From positions 1-50,352 of the forward strand of contig NZ_VDFW01000043.1 in assembly GCF_006152065.1 (NCBI RefSeq): a DNA stretch of 50,352 bases. The letters run 5' to 3'. Made by a program: the position numbers and the translations under genes. Source of the stretch: Amycolatopsis alkalitolerans (GTDB lineage: Bacteria > Actinomycetota > Actinomycetes > Mycobacteriales > Pseudonocardiaceae). Of this stretch, positions 20,647 through 31,642 are shown piece after piece (the stretch's first letter is position 1; each line of letters starts with the position of its first letter). A model generated the notes under the pieces. That model was not told where the DNA came from. It searched no databases and saw only the letters and a program-made list of their open reading frames with translations.

Positions 20647-22374
20647 TCAGGGCAGTTTCGCGGCCGCCGCGGCGGCGAAGTCCCTCGCCATCGGGCAGAA
20701 CCGCGCCCCCGTGCCGTCGCCGGCGACGATCACCTTCATGATCTCGTCGAGCGGGTCGCCGTTCTGGTCGGGGAACTCGCGCTGGACCACCTTCGCGGTG
20801 CAACTGTGGTCCTGGTCGTCGTCGGCCTTGACGAAGGCGTCGCGGCCGGCGACGCGGGTGGGGGTGCCGTCGTCGGCGCTCATCGGCTGCGAGTGGTCGA
20901 ACAGGATCCGCACCGAGGTGTGGTCGATCGTGCTGTGCCAGGTGCAGTCCCAGCCGCCGAACCCGATCTCCGGGTGGATCGCGTCGACGCCGGGCAGGCG
21001 CGCGAGCGCGGGCCCGTCGAGCAGCCCGCACGCGTCGGTGGTGGCCAGCGAGCGCGGTGCGAACGGGGCCCGCCGCGGCAGCGGTCCCTGGCGGAGCCGG
21101 ATGAGGGCCGCGTTGGTCGCGGTGTCGGCGACCGCGCACAGGTCGCGCGGCGGGTTGTCCATTTTCGCCGTGATCCACACGTCGTATCCGGTCGACACCG
21201 CTATCCGGCGATCGCACGCGTCGTCACTGAGCGGATGACGCTCCACCGGGAACTGCCCCGGCCGCACCGCCCCGGGCACGGACGCGGCGGCGAGTTCGAA
21301 CTCGACGTCGAGCGGATCGCCGGCGCCGACGTCGATCAGCACGTCGCACCGGTCGAAGTTGCCGTACACCGGGTTGAGACTCGTGGTCCCGAAAGGACGG
21401 AGGGCGTGCTGGCCGGCCAGGGCGCACGGATCCGCGGTCGTCGGGTCACCGATCACGTCCACAGTGGACGGTTCCGGCGCCGGGCCGGTGGCGAGCACCG
21501 ACCAGGTGAAGACGGCCGCAGTGACGACCACGACCGCGGCGGCCACGGCCCACCACGGCGTGAAGCGGCGGGACGGGGACGGCGGTACCTCCGGCGGCCG
21601 CCACGGGCCGGCGATCTCGGCGAGGCGGCTCCGCACCTGCTCGGCGGCCGGCCGCTGCCCGGGCCGGACCGCCAGCATCTCGCCGAGCAGCGGCGCGAGC
21701 GGTCCGGCGTGGCGCATCGGTGGAATCTCACCGCGGCGAGCCCGCGCGAGCACCGCCTCCGGAGCGCCGGTGCCGAACGGCGGAGTGCCCTCGACGGCGG
21801 CGAACAGCGTCGCGCCCAGGGAGAACACGTCCGAAGCCGCCGTCGCGGCCTGCCCGCGGGCGACCTCGGGCGCCATATACGCCGCGGTGCCGCTGATGCG
21901 GCCGTCCTCGGTGAGCGTCGCCTCCCGCCAGACCGAGATGCCGAAATCGGTCAGCTTCGCCAGATCGCCTTCGCCGACGAGGATGTTGCCCGGTTTCACG
22001 TCACGATGGACCACTCCGCGCGCGTGCGCGGCGGTGAGCCCGGCCGCGATCTGCATCCCGATCCGCGCCACCCGGCCGGCGGGCAGCGGGCCCGCCGCCA
22101 CGATCCGGTCCAGCCCCCGCGAGGGCAGGTACTCCATCACCAGCCAGTCCGGGTCGACGGTGTCGAACACGGAGATGACGTGGGGATGGTGCAGGCGGGC
22201 GGCGTTACGCGCCTCGCGCCCGAACCCGGACGCGCTCGGCACCCCGTGCGCCCGCTTCAGCGCGACGGTTCTGTGCAGTTTGGTGTCGTAGGCGCTCCAC
22301 ACGACGCCCCCGGCACCCGAACCAAGTTCGTCCTCGAGCCGGTATCGCCGGTCGATCACGTCCCCAGTGCGCAC
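20647..22374 (-). CDS. Receptor-type Ser/Thr protein kinase with extracellular sensor region
   Basis: A 575-residue membrane kinase. The cytoplasmic domain has the glycine loop GSGAGGVVW, ATP lysine K40, HRDVKPGN (123-130), DFG (143-145) and APE (168-170). A membrane helix (about 274-296) leads to an external region of about 280 residues with two Cys-containing repeats, each opening with a DPCALAG or DACGLLDG block, resembling DUF3558-type lipoprotein domains. GTG 22374 was chosen because the kinase fold begins there; a TTG at 22392 is also possible. TACTAT lies seven bases before the GTG, which would fit leaderless transcription. It is divergent from an FHA-domain protein, its likely partner or substrate. 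Confidence 0.88.
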   Translation of the reverse strand: MRTGDVIDRRYRLEDELGSGAGGVVWSAYDTKLHRTVALKRAHGVPSASGFGREARNAARLHHPHVISVFDTVDPDWLVMEYLPSRGLDRIVAAGPLPAGRVARIGMQIAAGLTAAHARGVVHRDVKPGNILVGEGDLAKLTDFGISVWREATLTEDGRISGTAAYMAPEVARGQAATAASDVFSLGATLFAAVEGTPPFGTGAPEAVLARARRGEIPPMRHAGPLAPLLGEMLAVRPGQRPAAEQVRSRLAEIAGPWRPPEVPPSPSRRFTPWWAVAAAVVVVTAAVFTWSVLATGPAPEPSTVDVIGDPTTADPCALAGQHALRPFGTTSLNPVYGNFDRCDVLIDVGAGDPLDVEFELAAASVPGAVRPGQFPVERHPLSDDACDRRIAVSTGYDVWITAKMDNPPRDLCAVADTATNAALIRLRQGPLPRRAPFAPRSLATTDACGLLDGPALARLPGVDAIHPEIGFGGWDCTWHSTIDHTSVRILFDHSQPMSADDGTPTRVAGRDAFVKADDDQDHSCTAKVVQREFPDQNGDPLDEIMKVIVAGDGTGARFCPMARDFAAAAAAKLP

Positions 22375-22454
22375 CCGCGAGATAGTAACCAACCGGGGAG
22401 GGGTCCCCGGGGCGGTGTGTCACGGTGGGCCGGACAGCACGCAGGGAGGTCATC

Positions 22455-23252
22455 ATGCGCGAATTCCCGCCAAGGCCGGGCGGCGCCCGGCTGGCCCCGG
22501 ACCACGACAGCCTCGCCTTCGGCGTACCCGGCGCCGCGGCGGGCACCATCTTCGCGCTCGCCATCGGGGGCGGCATCACCATGGGCCCGCGCGAGGGCCG
22601 CACGCTGGTGTTCGGGCGCAACCGCCCCGACGTGCACGTCTGCATCGGCGAGGACGACCGGCGGGTCAGCCGGCACCAGGGAGAACTGACCCACCACGCG
22701 GACCAGTGGTGGGTGCGGTCCGTCGGGCGGATCCCGCTGCGGCTGCCCGGTTCCCGGCTGCTGTTCCCCGACGACGAGCCGGTGCCGCTCGCCACCGGCT
22801 ACACCCCGCTGTTCGTGCGCGGCTCCGGCCGCCGTGAGCACCTGATGGAACTGTTCGTCGCCGGCGACGGCGACCGCCCGCCCGCCGCGCGCCATGACGA
22901 GACGACGCAGGCGCCGAAGATCTGGAAGCTGTCCGCGACGGAACGCCTCGTGCTGGTCGTGCTCGCGCAGCGCTACCTCTACCACGAAGCCCATCCGCAG
23001 CCGCTGACCTGGCGCCAGGCCGCCGACCACCTCGGCGAACTGCGCGCCGGCGAGAGCTGGGGGCCGAAGAAGGTCGAGCATCTCGTGGCCGCGGTACGGG
23101 CGCGGCTTTCGCGCCAGGGCGTCGCCGGGCTCACCCGCGAGGAAGTCGGCGAACCCGTCGGCAACTCGCTCAACCACAACCTGCTGCGCGAGCTGATGGA
23201 GACCACCACTCTGGTGCCACCGGACCTGCGCGTGCTCGACGGGGACGAGTAG
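22455..23252 (+). CDS. FHA-domain protein
   Basis: A 265-residue soluble protein. Residues about 48-100 carry FHA hallmarks: FGR (53-55) and the phosphothreonine-binding S72-R73-H74 (RRVSRHQGEL). A C-terminal domain (about 155-255) begins with KLSATERLVLVVLAQRYL and looks like a compact helical DNA- or protein-binding module, not a named family I recognise. GGGAGG five bases before the ATG fixes the start. Facing the Ser/Thr kinase across an 80-bp gap, it probably reads that kinase's phosphorylation. It could be a regulator, but no target is visible. Confidence 0.82.
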   Translation: MREFPPRPGGARLAPDHDSLAFGVPGAAAGTIFALAIGGGITMGPREGRTLVFGRNRPDVHVCIGEDDRRVSRHQGELTHHADQWWVRSVGRIPLRLPGSRLLFPDDEPVPLATGYTPLFVRGSGRREHLMELFVAGDGDRPPAARHDETTQAPKIWKLSATERLVLVVLAQRYLYHEAHPQPLTWRQAADHLGELRAGESWGPKKVEHLVAAVRARLSRQGVAGLTREEVGEPVGNSLNHNLLRELMETTTLVPPDLRVLDGDE

Positions 23253-23275
23253 CCACCAGCGGCTCAGCCGGACAG

Positions 23276-23289
23276 GGGTCCTTGGTCCC
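23276..23289. promoter_or_regulatory. DosR-like box 1 (before the hibernation factor)
   Basis: GGGTCC-TT-GGTCCC, read on the minus strand as GGGACC-AA-GGACCC, lies 36 bp before the RafH-like start. It fits the 14-bp DosR core GGGACT-NN-AGTCCC at 11 of the 12 fixed positions on the plus-strand reading only if the A/T variants are allowed; it is one of eight similar sites in this half of the window. Confidence 0.6.
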
Positions 23290-23325
23290 TGGCGCGGGAC
23301 GGGTGGAGGGTTCTACGACGGGAGT

Positions 23326-24129
23326 ATGACGTCTTTCGCCGCTACCGACATCCGGGCGACCACCGATGGCAGGCTGCCGCCGGGAACGGCCGCCTACGCC
23401 CAGGAAAAGATCGCCGCGACGCTGCACCTGGCCCACCGGCCGGTCCTGTCCGCGCGGGTCCGGGTGACCCGGCACGGCGATCCGGCCGTGCCGAATCCCG
23501 TGGTGGCCCAGGTGAACCTCGACGTGAGCGGGCGCCTCGTGCGTGTTCAGGCCGAAGGCGACAACGCGCACGAAGCGATCGACCTCGCCCAGGCGCGCCT
23601 GCGGCGGCGCCTCGAGCGGATCGCCCAGCACTGGGAGGCACGGCGCGGCGGGATGCCCTCGGGCGAACCGCACGAGTGGCGGCACGAGTCCGAACCGGCG
23701 CATCGCCACCGCTGGTACCCGCGCCCCGCGCCGGAACGGGAGATCGTCCGGCACAAGTCGTTCGCACTGGCCCGCTGCACCGTCGACGAGGCCGCGAGGG
23801 ACATGGGCCTGCTCGACTACGACTTCTACCTGTTCACCGAGGCCGGCACCGGCCGGGACAGCGTCCTCTACCGGGCCGGCGCGACGGGGTACCGGCTCGC
23901 GCAGCTCACCCCGCCCGGCCCGCATGAGCTGGCTCCCTGCGGCCTCCCGCTGACCATCAGCGACCAGCCGGCCCCGGAGCTGACCACGGACGAGGCCGCG
24001 AACCGGCTCGGCATGCTGGGCCTGCCGTTCCTGTTCTTCCTCGACGCCGAACGTGGGCGCGGCGCGGTCATCTACCACCGCTACGACGGTCACTACGGGC
24101 TCATCACCCCGGCCCTCGGCGAACGGTGA
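23326..24129 (+). CDS. Long ribosome hibernation factor, RafH/Rv0079-like, with two C-terminal domains
   Basis: A 267-residue protein of the HPF/S30AE family. Residues 5-105 form the ribosome-binding beta-alpha-beta-beta-beta-alpha domain (HLAHRPVLSARVRVTRHGD). After a His/Arg/Pro-rich linker, residues 137-195 form one S30AE C-terminal domain (REIVRHKSFALARCTVDEAARDMGLL) and 218-262 a second, shorter copy (TTDEAANRLGMLGLPFLFFLD). Ordinary long HPF has one such domain; the doubled form resembles mycobacterial RafH, which stores ribosomes under hypoxia in the DosR regulon. A DosR-like box lies 36 bp upstream. Its stop overlaps the capA-like start (GTGA). Confidence 0.88.
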   Translation: MTSFAATDIRATTDGRLPPGTAAYAQEKIAATLHLAHRPVLSARVRVTRHGDPAVPNPVVAQVNLDVSGRLVRVQAEGDNAHEAIDLAQARLRRRLERIAQHWEARRGGMPSGEPHEWRHESEPAHRHRWYPRPAPEREIVRHKSFALARCTVDEAARDMGLLDYDFYLFTEAGTGRDSVLYRAGATGYRLAQLTPPGPHELAPCGLPLTISDQPAPELTTDEAANRLGMLGLPFLFFLDAERGRGAVIYHRYDGHYGLITPALGER

Positions 24130-25202
24130 CGGTCACCGTCTTCGTGTGCGGCGATGTCATGACCGGGCGTGGCATCGACCAGGTACTGCCCCGCCCCGGG
24201 AACCCGGCGCTGCGCGAGCCCTCCGCGACCGACGCGCGCGCCTACGTGCGGCTGGCCGGGCCCATCGGCCAGCCGGCCGGGTTCGCCTGGCCATGGGGAG
24301 ACGCGCTCGCGGTGCTCGACGGTTTCGCCCCCGACATCCGGCTCATCAACCTGGAGACGGCGATCACCGCGGACGGGTGGTTCGCCCCGCGCAAAGCGGT
24401 GCACTACCGCATGCATCCGGGCAATCTGGGCTGCCTGACCGCGATCCGGCCGGACGTGTGCGTCCTGGCCAACAACCACGTCCTCGACTTCGGCCCCCGC
24501 GGCCTCGCCGACACGCTGGAAACGCTGGCGGGGGCCGGAATCCGCACCGCCGGCGCCGGGCTCGACGCCGGCCAGGCGGAGCGGCCCGCCGTGCTGCCGG
24601 TCCCCGGGGGCGGCCGGATACTCGTCGCCGCGGGAGGGATGGCGTCCAGCGGTGTCCCCCGAAGCTGGGCCGCGACGGACGGACCGGGGGTGGCGTTCGT
24701 GCCCGATCTGTCCGGCCGCAGCGCGGACCGGCTCGCCAAGCGGGTGGTGGCCGGCAAGCAGCCCGGTGACGTCGCGATCGTGTCACTGCACTGGGGCTCG
24801 AACTGGGGTTACACCGTCGAATCGGACCAGGTCCGCTTCGCGCGGCGCCTGATCGACGCCGGCGTGGATCTCGTGCACGGGCACTCGTCGCACCATCCAC
24901 GGCCGATCGAGCTGTACCGGGGAAAGCTGATCCTCTACGGCTGCGGGGACCTCGTCAACGACTATGAGGGCATCAAGGGCTACCAGGCCTACCGGGACGA
25001 TCTGCGGCTGCTGTACTTCGCCACGATCGGCGCCGGAGCCACCACCCTCCGGATGGTTCCCCTGCGGGCCCGGCACTTCCGGCTCCGGCACGTCACGGAC
25101 GAGGACGCCGAATGGCTGCGGTCCGCGCTCGAGCACATCAGCCTTCGCTTCGGGACGCGGGTCACCCGCGGGGACGGCGTGCTCACCGTCCCCGCGGCGT
25201 GA
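24126..25202 (+). CDS. CapA/PgsA-like metallophosphatase-fold protein (Rv0574c-like)
   Basis: A 358-residue protein of the PGA_cap family. Metal-site motifs are GDVMTGRG (9-16), NLETAI (75-80), NNH (116-118), LHWGSNWGY, and HGHSSHHPR. There is no signal peptide or anchor, unlike true CapA of poly-gamma-glutamate capsules, so a cytoplasmic phosphoesterase-like role is more likely. Mycobacterial Rv0574c, of the same family, is a DosR regulon member. Translation from GTG 24126 is coupled to the hibernation factor, so both should be induced together. It ends against the DUF1918 gene with one base between stops. Confidence 0.85.
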   Translation: MTVTVFVCGDVMTGRGIDQVLPRPGNPALREPSATDARAYVRLAGPIGQPAGFAWPWGDALAVLDGFAPDIRLINLETAITADGWFAPRKAVHYRMHPGNLGCLTAIRPDVCVLANNHVLDFGPRGLADTLETLAGAGIRTAGAGLDAGQAERPAVLPVPGGGRILVAAGGMASSGVPRSWAATDGPGVAFVPDLSGRSADRLAKRVVAGKQPGDVAIVSLHWGSNWGYTVESDQVRFARRLIDAGVDLVHGHSSHHPRPIELYRGKLILYGCGDLVNDYEGIKGYQAYRDDLRLLYFATIGAGATTLRMVPLRARHFRLRHVTDEDAEWLRSALEHISLRFGTRVTRGDGVLTVPAA

Positions 25203-25203
25203 A

Positions 25204-25410
25204 CTACCGCTTGTGGCTCGCGAGCTCCTCGGGCGTCATGACGACCGCGTCCGGGCCGGGGTACACCGTCGTCACGTGGCCGGACTCCCACCGCACCACA
25301 TATGGCGGCGCGCCGTCGGCCGACCGCACCTCGGTGATCTCCCCGCGCTGGTCCGGCTGCTCGACCGTCGGGCCCATGATCACCAGCCAGTCACCCACCT
25401 TGGCCTTCAT
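25204..25410 (-). CDS. DUF1918 small protein
   Basis: A 68-residue protein with an SH3-like beta fold pattern: KAKVGDWLVIMGPTVEQPDQRGEITEVRS, then PPYVVRWESGHVTTVYPGPDAVV. This is the standard DUF1918 domain of actinomycetes, whose role is unknown. AAAGGAG seven bases before the ATG supports the start. It overlaps the end of the CBS-BON gene by 20 bp on the same strand, so the two form one operon. The ORF is real despite its length because the family match covers the whole protein. Confidence 0.87.
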   Translation of the reverse strand: MKAKVGDWLVIMGPTVEQPDQRGEITEVRSADGAPPYVVRWESGHVTTVYPGPDAVVMTPEELASHKR

Positions 25411-25996
25411 CGACTGCTCCTTTCGTTGCCGGGCTTGCGGTTTCGCGGATCTCGGCGCGTACGACGCCGGGTACGGTGCGGGCGAGGATGCCGATGAGGT
25501 TCCGCTCGGCGTCGCCCGCGAACTCGCCGGAAACGGTCGCGACGCCGTCGCTGACCTCGACCTCCCACTCGCTGGTCCGGTGCAGGTAGGTGGCCAGCAG
25601 CGACCGCAGGTCGGCGGTGACCGTTTCGTCGCGGCGGAACAGCGGGCGCAGCACGTCGCGACGGCTGACCACCCCGACGAGGACACCGTCCTCGACGACG
25701 GGGATGCAGCGCCGCCGGTCGTCGAGCATCTGGCGGGCGATCCTGGCGACGTCGGTCTCGGTGGACACCACGTCGGCCGGGGCGGTCATATAGGCGGCCA
25801 CCCGGCTGCCTTCCCCGCCCGTCCCGCTGGCCCGCAGCGCGTCCGCTTCGGTGAAGATGCCGACGACACGCTGGTCGGCGTCCACGACCGGCAACGCGGC
25901 GAAGCCGTACTGGACCAGCAGGGCCGTCGCATCGGGTACCGGCGTCGACGGCCCCACCCGGACGACCGGTTTGCTCATGATCTCCCACGCACGCAT
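25391..25996 (-). CDS. CBS-CBS-BON protein (HRP1-related)
   Basis: A 201-residue protein. The paired CBS motifs run from about 7-58 (IMSKPVVRVGPSTPV, GIFTEADALRA) and 67-120 (YMTAPADVVSTETDV, GVVSRRDVLRP), and a BON domain follows at about 125-190 (ATYLHRTSEWEVEVSDGVATVSGEF). The CBS pair resembles hypoxic response protein 1 (Rv2626c), a DosR target; the BON domain is an extra phospholipid- or protein-binding module. ATG 25996 is preceded by GAGGGTGAAGG. A DosR-like box lies 36 bp upstream at 26032. Confidence 0.88.
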   Translation of the reverse strand: MRAWEIMSKPVVRVGPSTPVPDATALLVQYGFAALPVVDADQRVVGIFTEADALRASGTGGEGSRVAAYMTAPADVVSTETDVARIARQMLDDRRRCIPVVEDGVLVGVVSRRDVLRPLFRRDETVTADLRSLLATYLHRTSEWEVEVSDGVATVSGEFAGDAERNLIGILARTVPGVVRAEIRETASPATKGAVDEGQGG

Positions 25997-26031
25997 ACCT
26001 TCACCCTCATCCCCGCGCGGGCGCGCGGCTA

Positions 26032-26045
26032 GCGACGAAAGTCCT
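26032..26045. promoter_or_regulatory. DosR-like box 2 (CBS-BON / DUF2267 gap)
   Basis: On the minus strand the site reads AGGACT-TT-CGTCGC, with the left half close to consensus and the right half weaker. It lies 36 bp before the CBS-BON start and 75 bp before the divergent DUF2267 start, so it could serve either promoter. Confidence 0.45.
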
Positions 26046-26120
26046 CACCGCGAAGTCTCTTGTCCACTGTGGATCTTCGAACCTCCGGCGGAGCCTGGAG
26101 GGAACCGGAAGGAGGATGCC

Positions 26121-26738
26121 ATGACACACCACGATCCGCTCACCCACGCCCACCAGTCGGCCGGGGAATGGCTGGGCACGGTCGCACACCATCTGGGCAC
26201 CGAGGACCGCCATTTCACGTTCCGGGTGCTGCGGGCCTGGCTGCACCTGGTGCGTGACCGGCTCACCGTCGACGCCGCCGCGCATTTCGCGGCCCAGCTG
26301 CCCGAGTTCCTGCGCGGGGTCTACTACGACGGCTGGACACCGGCCAAGGTGCCCGTCCGCTACGACGCCGCCGGGTTCACCAACCTGTTCGCCGACCGGG
26401 CCGGGATCAGCCCCGCCGACGTGCCGGCCGTCGCGAGCGGGGTCTCGTCCGCGATGAGCGCGTTGTGCTCGCCCGGTCAGCTCGACCACGTCTTCGCGCT
26501 GATGCCCGCGAACCTGCGAGGCGAACTCGAAGGCGAGACCCCGGCGCCGCCGCCACGCGCTACCTCGGAACGGCTTCGCATCAACGCCCTGGAGGACAGG
26601 GTGCAGGCGCTCACCGAGGCCGTCGGGGCGCTCGCCCGTGGCCTGGAACAGCTTCCGGACAGCGAACCGGCCGCCGACCGCACCGCGAAGGCGGCGCAGG
26701 AGGCGCACCGGATCCTGATGACGGACGCCGTTCAGTAG
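26121..26738 (+). CDS. DUF2267 protein
   Basis: A 205-residue protein. Residues about 12-130 match DUF2267: GTEDRHFTFRVLRAWLHLVRDRLTVDAAAHFAAQLPEFLRGVYYDGW is its first helical repeat. The C-terminal third is a predicted amphipathic helix or coiled coil (NALEDRVQALTEAVGALARGLEQL). The function of the family is unknown; members are frequent in actinobacterial stress clusters with universal-stress and CBS proteins. GGAGG seven bases before the ATG fixes the start. Its end overlaps the convergent baeRF gene by 7 bp. Confidence 0.83.
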   Translation: MTHHDPLTHAHQSAGEWLGTVAHHLGTEDRHFTFRVLRAWLHLVRDRLTVDAAAHFAAQLPEFLRGVYYDGWTPAKVPVRYDAAGFTNLFADRAGISPADVPAVASGVSSAMSALCSPGQLDHVFALMPANLRGELEGETPAPPPRATSERLRINALEDRVQALTEAVGALARGLEQLPDSEPAADRTAKAAQEAHRILMTDAVQ

Positions 26739-27793
26739 CGGAACACCGCCGCGATCGTTCCCCGGCCCGGCACGGCCGCGCCGGGGACGACGTAGACGGT
26801 GCCACCGGTCCGGATCGTCCGCACCGCCGCCGGTTCGAGCGCGGCCAGGTCACCAGCGGCCGCGAACAGGGTCTCGACCCGGCCCGATTCGGCCGCCGCC
26901 GCGACCTCCTCGGCGTCGTCCGAGGTCAGCCCGGTTCCGGCGGCCTTCTCGTAGCGCGCCGCGGCGTCGTCCCGCTCGCGGGTGGCCAGCGGCCCGACCA
27001 CTTCCCACGCCGCGCGGTGCAGTTCGGCGACCGGCACCCGGTCGGGGCTGCCGGAGACGCCCGAGGCCAGCAGGTGCGGGTACCCGGAGATCTCGTGGTA
27101 CGCCCCGCGGATCGCGTCGACTCCGGCCAGCACCAGCGGCAGGCGCCGGCCGGCCAGCACCGGGTCGACCGCGTGCCGCACGGCGTGCAGGTAGCGGCCG
27201 AGCCGTTCCTTCTGCACCTCGCCGCCGATCCCCTGCCCGTGCGTGACGGTCCGCACCGCCAGATGGTGACCGCGCTGCTTTTCCGGTTCGTCGTACCGCA
27301 GCGCGTCCTTCACCCCGTGCGGCAGGTCCGGTACGCCGATCGCCTGGAGACCGGACCGGTTGCCGCGGTAGAGCTTCGCCTCGTTCTCGCTCAGCGCCAG
27401 CAGGAAGAACATCTCGTCCCCGGTCAGCAACGGGAGCAGCGGATACACGCGGAAACCGTCCGACACGGCCACCAGCTCGCCGAACCGCACCGGCAGCCGG
27501 AAGGCACGCCACCACCCCGGCCGGAGGAAGACCGCGAGCCCCTCACCGCGCTCGCGCCAGAAGTCCGGATCCCCGGCGAGGGCACGGGCGGACGCCAGGA
27601 TGTCCTGTGCCTCCGGCCGGCGCAGCCCGCCGGCGATCAGTTCGGTCTCGGCGCGGCGGGCCAGGTTGACCAGCGTCACGGCATCCTGCCGCGTCTCGGG
27701 ATCAGTGCGGTGGGTCGGCAGGTACAGCGAAACCGACCACGCGCCGGCTCGCTCGATCAGGGTGTCCAGATCTTGCCGGGTGAACGTGTCCAC
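26732..27793 (-). CDS. baeRF (bacterial/archaeal eRF1-like) family protein, Rv2629-like
   Basis: A 353-residue protein with the layout of actinobacterial eRF1-related proteins: an N-terminal domain ([27 protein letters not shown]), a middle domain ([24 protein letters not shown]), and a C-terminal domain ending [33 protein letters not shown]...IAAVFRY. Relatives such as Rv2629 belong to the DosR regulon; a ribosome-rescue or hibernation role is inferred from the eRF1/Vms1 relationship. GTG 27793 is preferred over GTG 27808 because GGAGGGAG lies five bases upstream. Confidence 0.82.
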   Translation of the reverse strand: MDTFTRQDLDTLIERAGAWSVSLYLPTHRTDPETRQDAVTLVNLARRAETELIAGGLRRPEAQDILASARALAGDPDFWRERGEGLAVFLRPGWWRAFRLPVRFGELVAVSDGFRVYPLLPLLTGDEMFFLLALSENEAKLYRGNRSGLQAIGVPDLPHGVKDALRYDEPEKQRGHHLAVRTVTHGQGIGGEVQKERLGRYLHAVRHAVDPVLAGRRLPLVLAGVDAIRGAYHEISGYPHLLASGVSGSPDRVPVAELHRAAWEVVGPLATRERDDAAARYEKAAGTGLTSDDAEEVAAAAESGRVETLFAAAGDLAALEPAAVRTIRTGGTVYVVPGAAVPGRGTIAAVFRY

Positions 27794-27872
27794 GACCGCT
27801 CCCTCCACTCGTGTTGCCCGTATCCACGGTCCGTTCGCGATCAGCCGGCCCGACAGAGGAGAAAGTCACCGG

Positions 27873-27886
27873 AGGACCTTCCGCCC
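27873..27886. promoter_or_regulatory. DosR-like box 3 (baeRF / acetyl-CoA synthetase gap)
   Basis: AGGACC-TT-CCGCCC lies between divergent genes, 80 bp before the baeRF start and 59 bp before the acetyl-CoA synthetase start. It matches the pattern shared by the other sites (RGGAC-Y-TN-N-G-N-CC) and could control the whole acs-E1-E2-ACP operon. Confidence 0.55.
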
Positions 27887-27944
27887 TTCCTGCCCGTTAC
27901 CTCCGGCTCTGCCCACGTCGCGCGGGGTGCCGCATCGTGACCAC

Positions 27945-29695
<1,751 letters not shown>

Positions 29696-29699
<4 letters not shown>

Positions 29700-30670
29700 T
29701 CGAGCGCCCGCCCGCCAAGGAGCGGCTCGAGCTGTTGCGCCAGATGGTGCGCATCCGCCGGTTCGAAGAACGCTGCGTCGAGCTCTACAGCGCAGGGAAC
29801 ATCCGGGGGTTCATGCACCTGTGCATCGGCGAGGAGGCGATCGCCGCGGGCGTGCTGCACGAGGTCGGGCCCGAGGACGCCATCGTGTCGACCTACCGCG
29901 AGCACGGGCACGCGCTCGCCCGCGGCCTGCCGATGGACGCCGTGCTGGCCGAGATGTACGGCCGCACCACCGGAACGAGCCGGGGGCGCGGCGGTTCGAT
30001 GCACCTGTTCGACGTCAAGCGCCGCTTCTACGGCGGGAACGCGATCGTCGGCGGCGGGCTGCCCCTTGCCGTCGGGCTCGCGCTGGCGACGGCGATGACC
30101 GGCCGCCCGCTGGTCACGGTGTGCCTGTTCGGGGACGGCGCGGTCGCCGAGGGCGAGTTCCACGAATGCCTCAACCTGGCCGCGCTGTGGCATCTGCCGA
30201 TCCTGTTCTGCTGCGAGAACAACCTCTACGCGATGGGCACCGCGCTCGCCCGCGCGCAGGCGGAGACCGATCTCGCCCTGCGTGCCGCCTCCTACGGGCT
30301 GACCGCCTGGCCGGTCGACGGGATGGACGCGCTCGCGGTCGCCGACGCCACCGGACGCGCCGTCGAGGCGATCCGCGGCGGCGCGGGCCCGCACTTCCTG
30401 GAACTGAAGACCTACCGGTTCCGCGCGCACAGCATGTACGACGCCGACCGGTACCGCACGAAGGAAGAGATCGCGCGCTGGAAGGAACGCGACCCGATCC
30501 CCGCGCTCGCCGCGACCATGCGTGCGGACGGTGAGCTCACCGACGACGACTACGGCGCACTGGAGTCCGAAGTGGACAAGGAGATCGACGGCGCCGTCGC
30601 CGCGGCCGAGGCCGGTCCGCTCGAACCCGTCGAGGAGCTCACCCGGTTCGTCTACTCGGAGCGATCATGA
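29696..30670 (+). CDS. 2-oxoacid dehydrogenase E1 component, alpha subunit
   Basis: A 324-residue thiamine-diphosphate enzyme subunit (pyruvate or acetoin dehydrogenase type). The ThDP motif spans GDGAV (146-150) to NN (175-176), with [15 protein letters not shown] between. EEAIAAGVL and [13 protein letters not shown] are conserved E1-alpha blocks, and the active-site loop [11 protein letters not shown] (97-106) is intact. It decarboxylates a 2-oxo acid and passes the acyl group to the lipoyl arm of E2. Start and stop overlap its neighbours by ATGA on both sides. Substrate (pyruvate, acetoin or a branched oxoacid) is not decided by sequence. Confidence 0.9.
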
Positions 30671-31641
30671 CCACCATCAGCTATCGCGAAGCCATGCGCG
30701 CCGCCATCCGGGAGGCGCTGCGACGGGACGACCGGGTCTTCCTGATGGGCGAGGACGTCGGCGCCTACGGCGGTTGCTTCGGGGTGAGCCTCGGCCTGCT
30801 GGAAGAGTTCGGGCCGGAGCGGATCCGCGACACGCCGCTGTCGGAATCGGCGTTCGTCGGCGCCGGGATCGGCTGCGCGATCGGCGGGATGCGCCCGATC
30901 GTCGAGATCATGACGGTCAACTTCAGCCTGCTCGCGCTGGACCAGATCATGAACAACGCCGCGACGCTGCTGCACATGTCCGGCGGCCAGGTCAACGTGC
31001 CGCTGGTGATCCGGATGACCACCGGCGCCGGGCGCCAGATCGCCGCGCAGCACTCGCACAGCCTCGAAGGCTGGTACGCCCACATCCCCGGGCTGCGGGT
31101 GATCGCGCCGGCCACGCTGGAGGACGCGCGCGGCATGCTGTGGACCGCGCTGGCCGACCCCGATCCCGTGCTGCTGTTCGAGCACGGCTCGCTCTACAAC
31201 TACTCCGGCGAGCTGAGCGAGGACGCCGGAGCCGTCGACATCGACCGCGCGGCGATCCGGCGGCCGGGCAAGGACGTCTCGCTGATCGCCTACGGCGGCA
31301 CCGTCCACACCGCGCTCGCCGCGGCGGAGGACCTCTCAGCCAAGGGAATCGACGCCGAAGTCGTGGACCTGCGGTCGCTGCGCCCGCTCGACGACGAGAC
31401 CATCCTCGGTTCCATCGAGCGCACGCACCGGCTCGTCGTGGTCGACGAGGGCTGGCGCAGCGGCAGCCTGTCCGCGGAGATCGCCGCCCGGGCCGCGGAA
31501 AGGGCCTTCTACTCCCTGGACGCCCCCATCGAGCGCGTGTGCACCGCCGAGGTGCCCATGCCGTACGCCAAGCAGCTCGAGGACGCGGCGCTCCCCCAGC
31601 CCGAGGACGTGATCGCGGCCGCCATGCGGGCGGTGGGCTGA
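30667..31641 (+). CDS. 2-oxoacid dehydrogenase E1 component, beta subunit
   Basis: A 324-residue transketolase-like subunit that pairs with the preceding alpha chain. Conserved features are GEDVGAYGG near 28, [18 protein letters not shown] near 54-71, [17 protein letters not shown] near 131, and the C-terminal domain with [14 protein letters not shown]. It completes the ThDP active site at the alpha-beta interface. It is one base from the E2 start. No internal anomaly is seen. Confidence 0.92.
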   Translation: MTTISYREAMRAAIREALRRDDRVFLMGEDVGAYGGCFGVSLGLLEEFGPERIRDTPLSESAFVGAGIGCAIGGMRPIVEIMTVNFSLLALDQIMNNAATLLHMSGGQVNVPLVIRMTTGAGRQIAAQHSHSLEGWYAHIPGLRVIAPATLEDARGMLWTALADPDPVLLFEHGSLYNYSGELSEDAGAVDIDRAAIRRPGKDVSLIAYGGTVHTALAAAEDLSAKGIDAEVVDLRSLRPLDDETILGSIERTHRLVVVDEGWRSGSLSAEIAARAAERAFYSLDAPIERVCTAEVPMPYAKQLEDAALPQPEDVIAAAMRAVG

Positions 31642-31642
31642 G

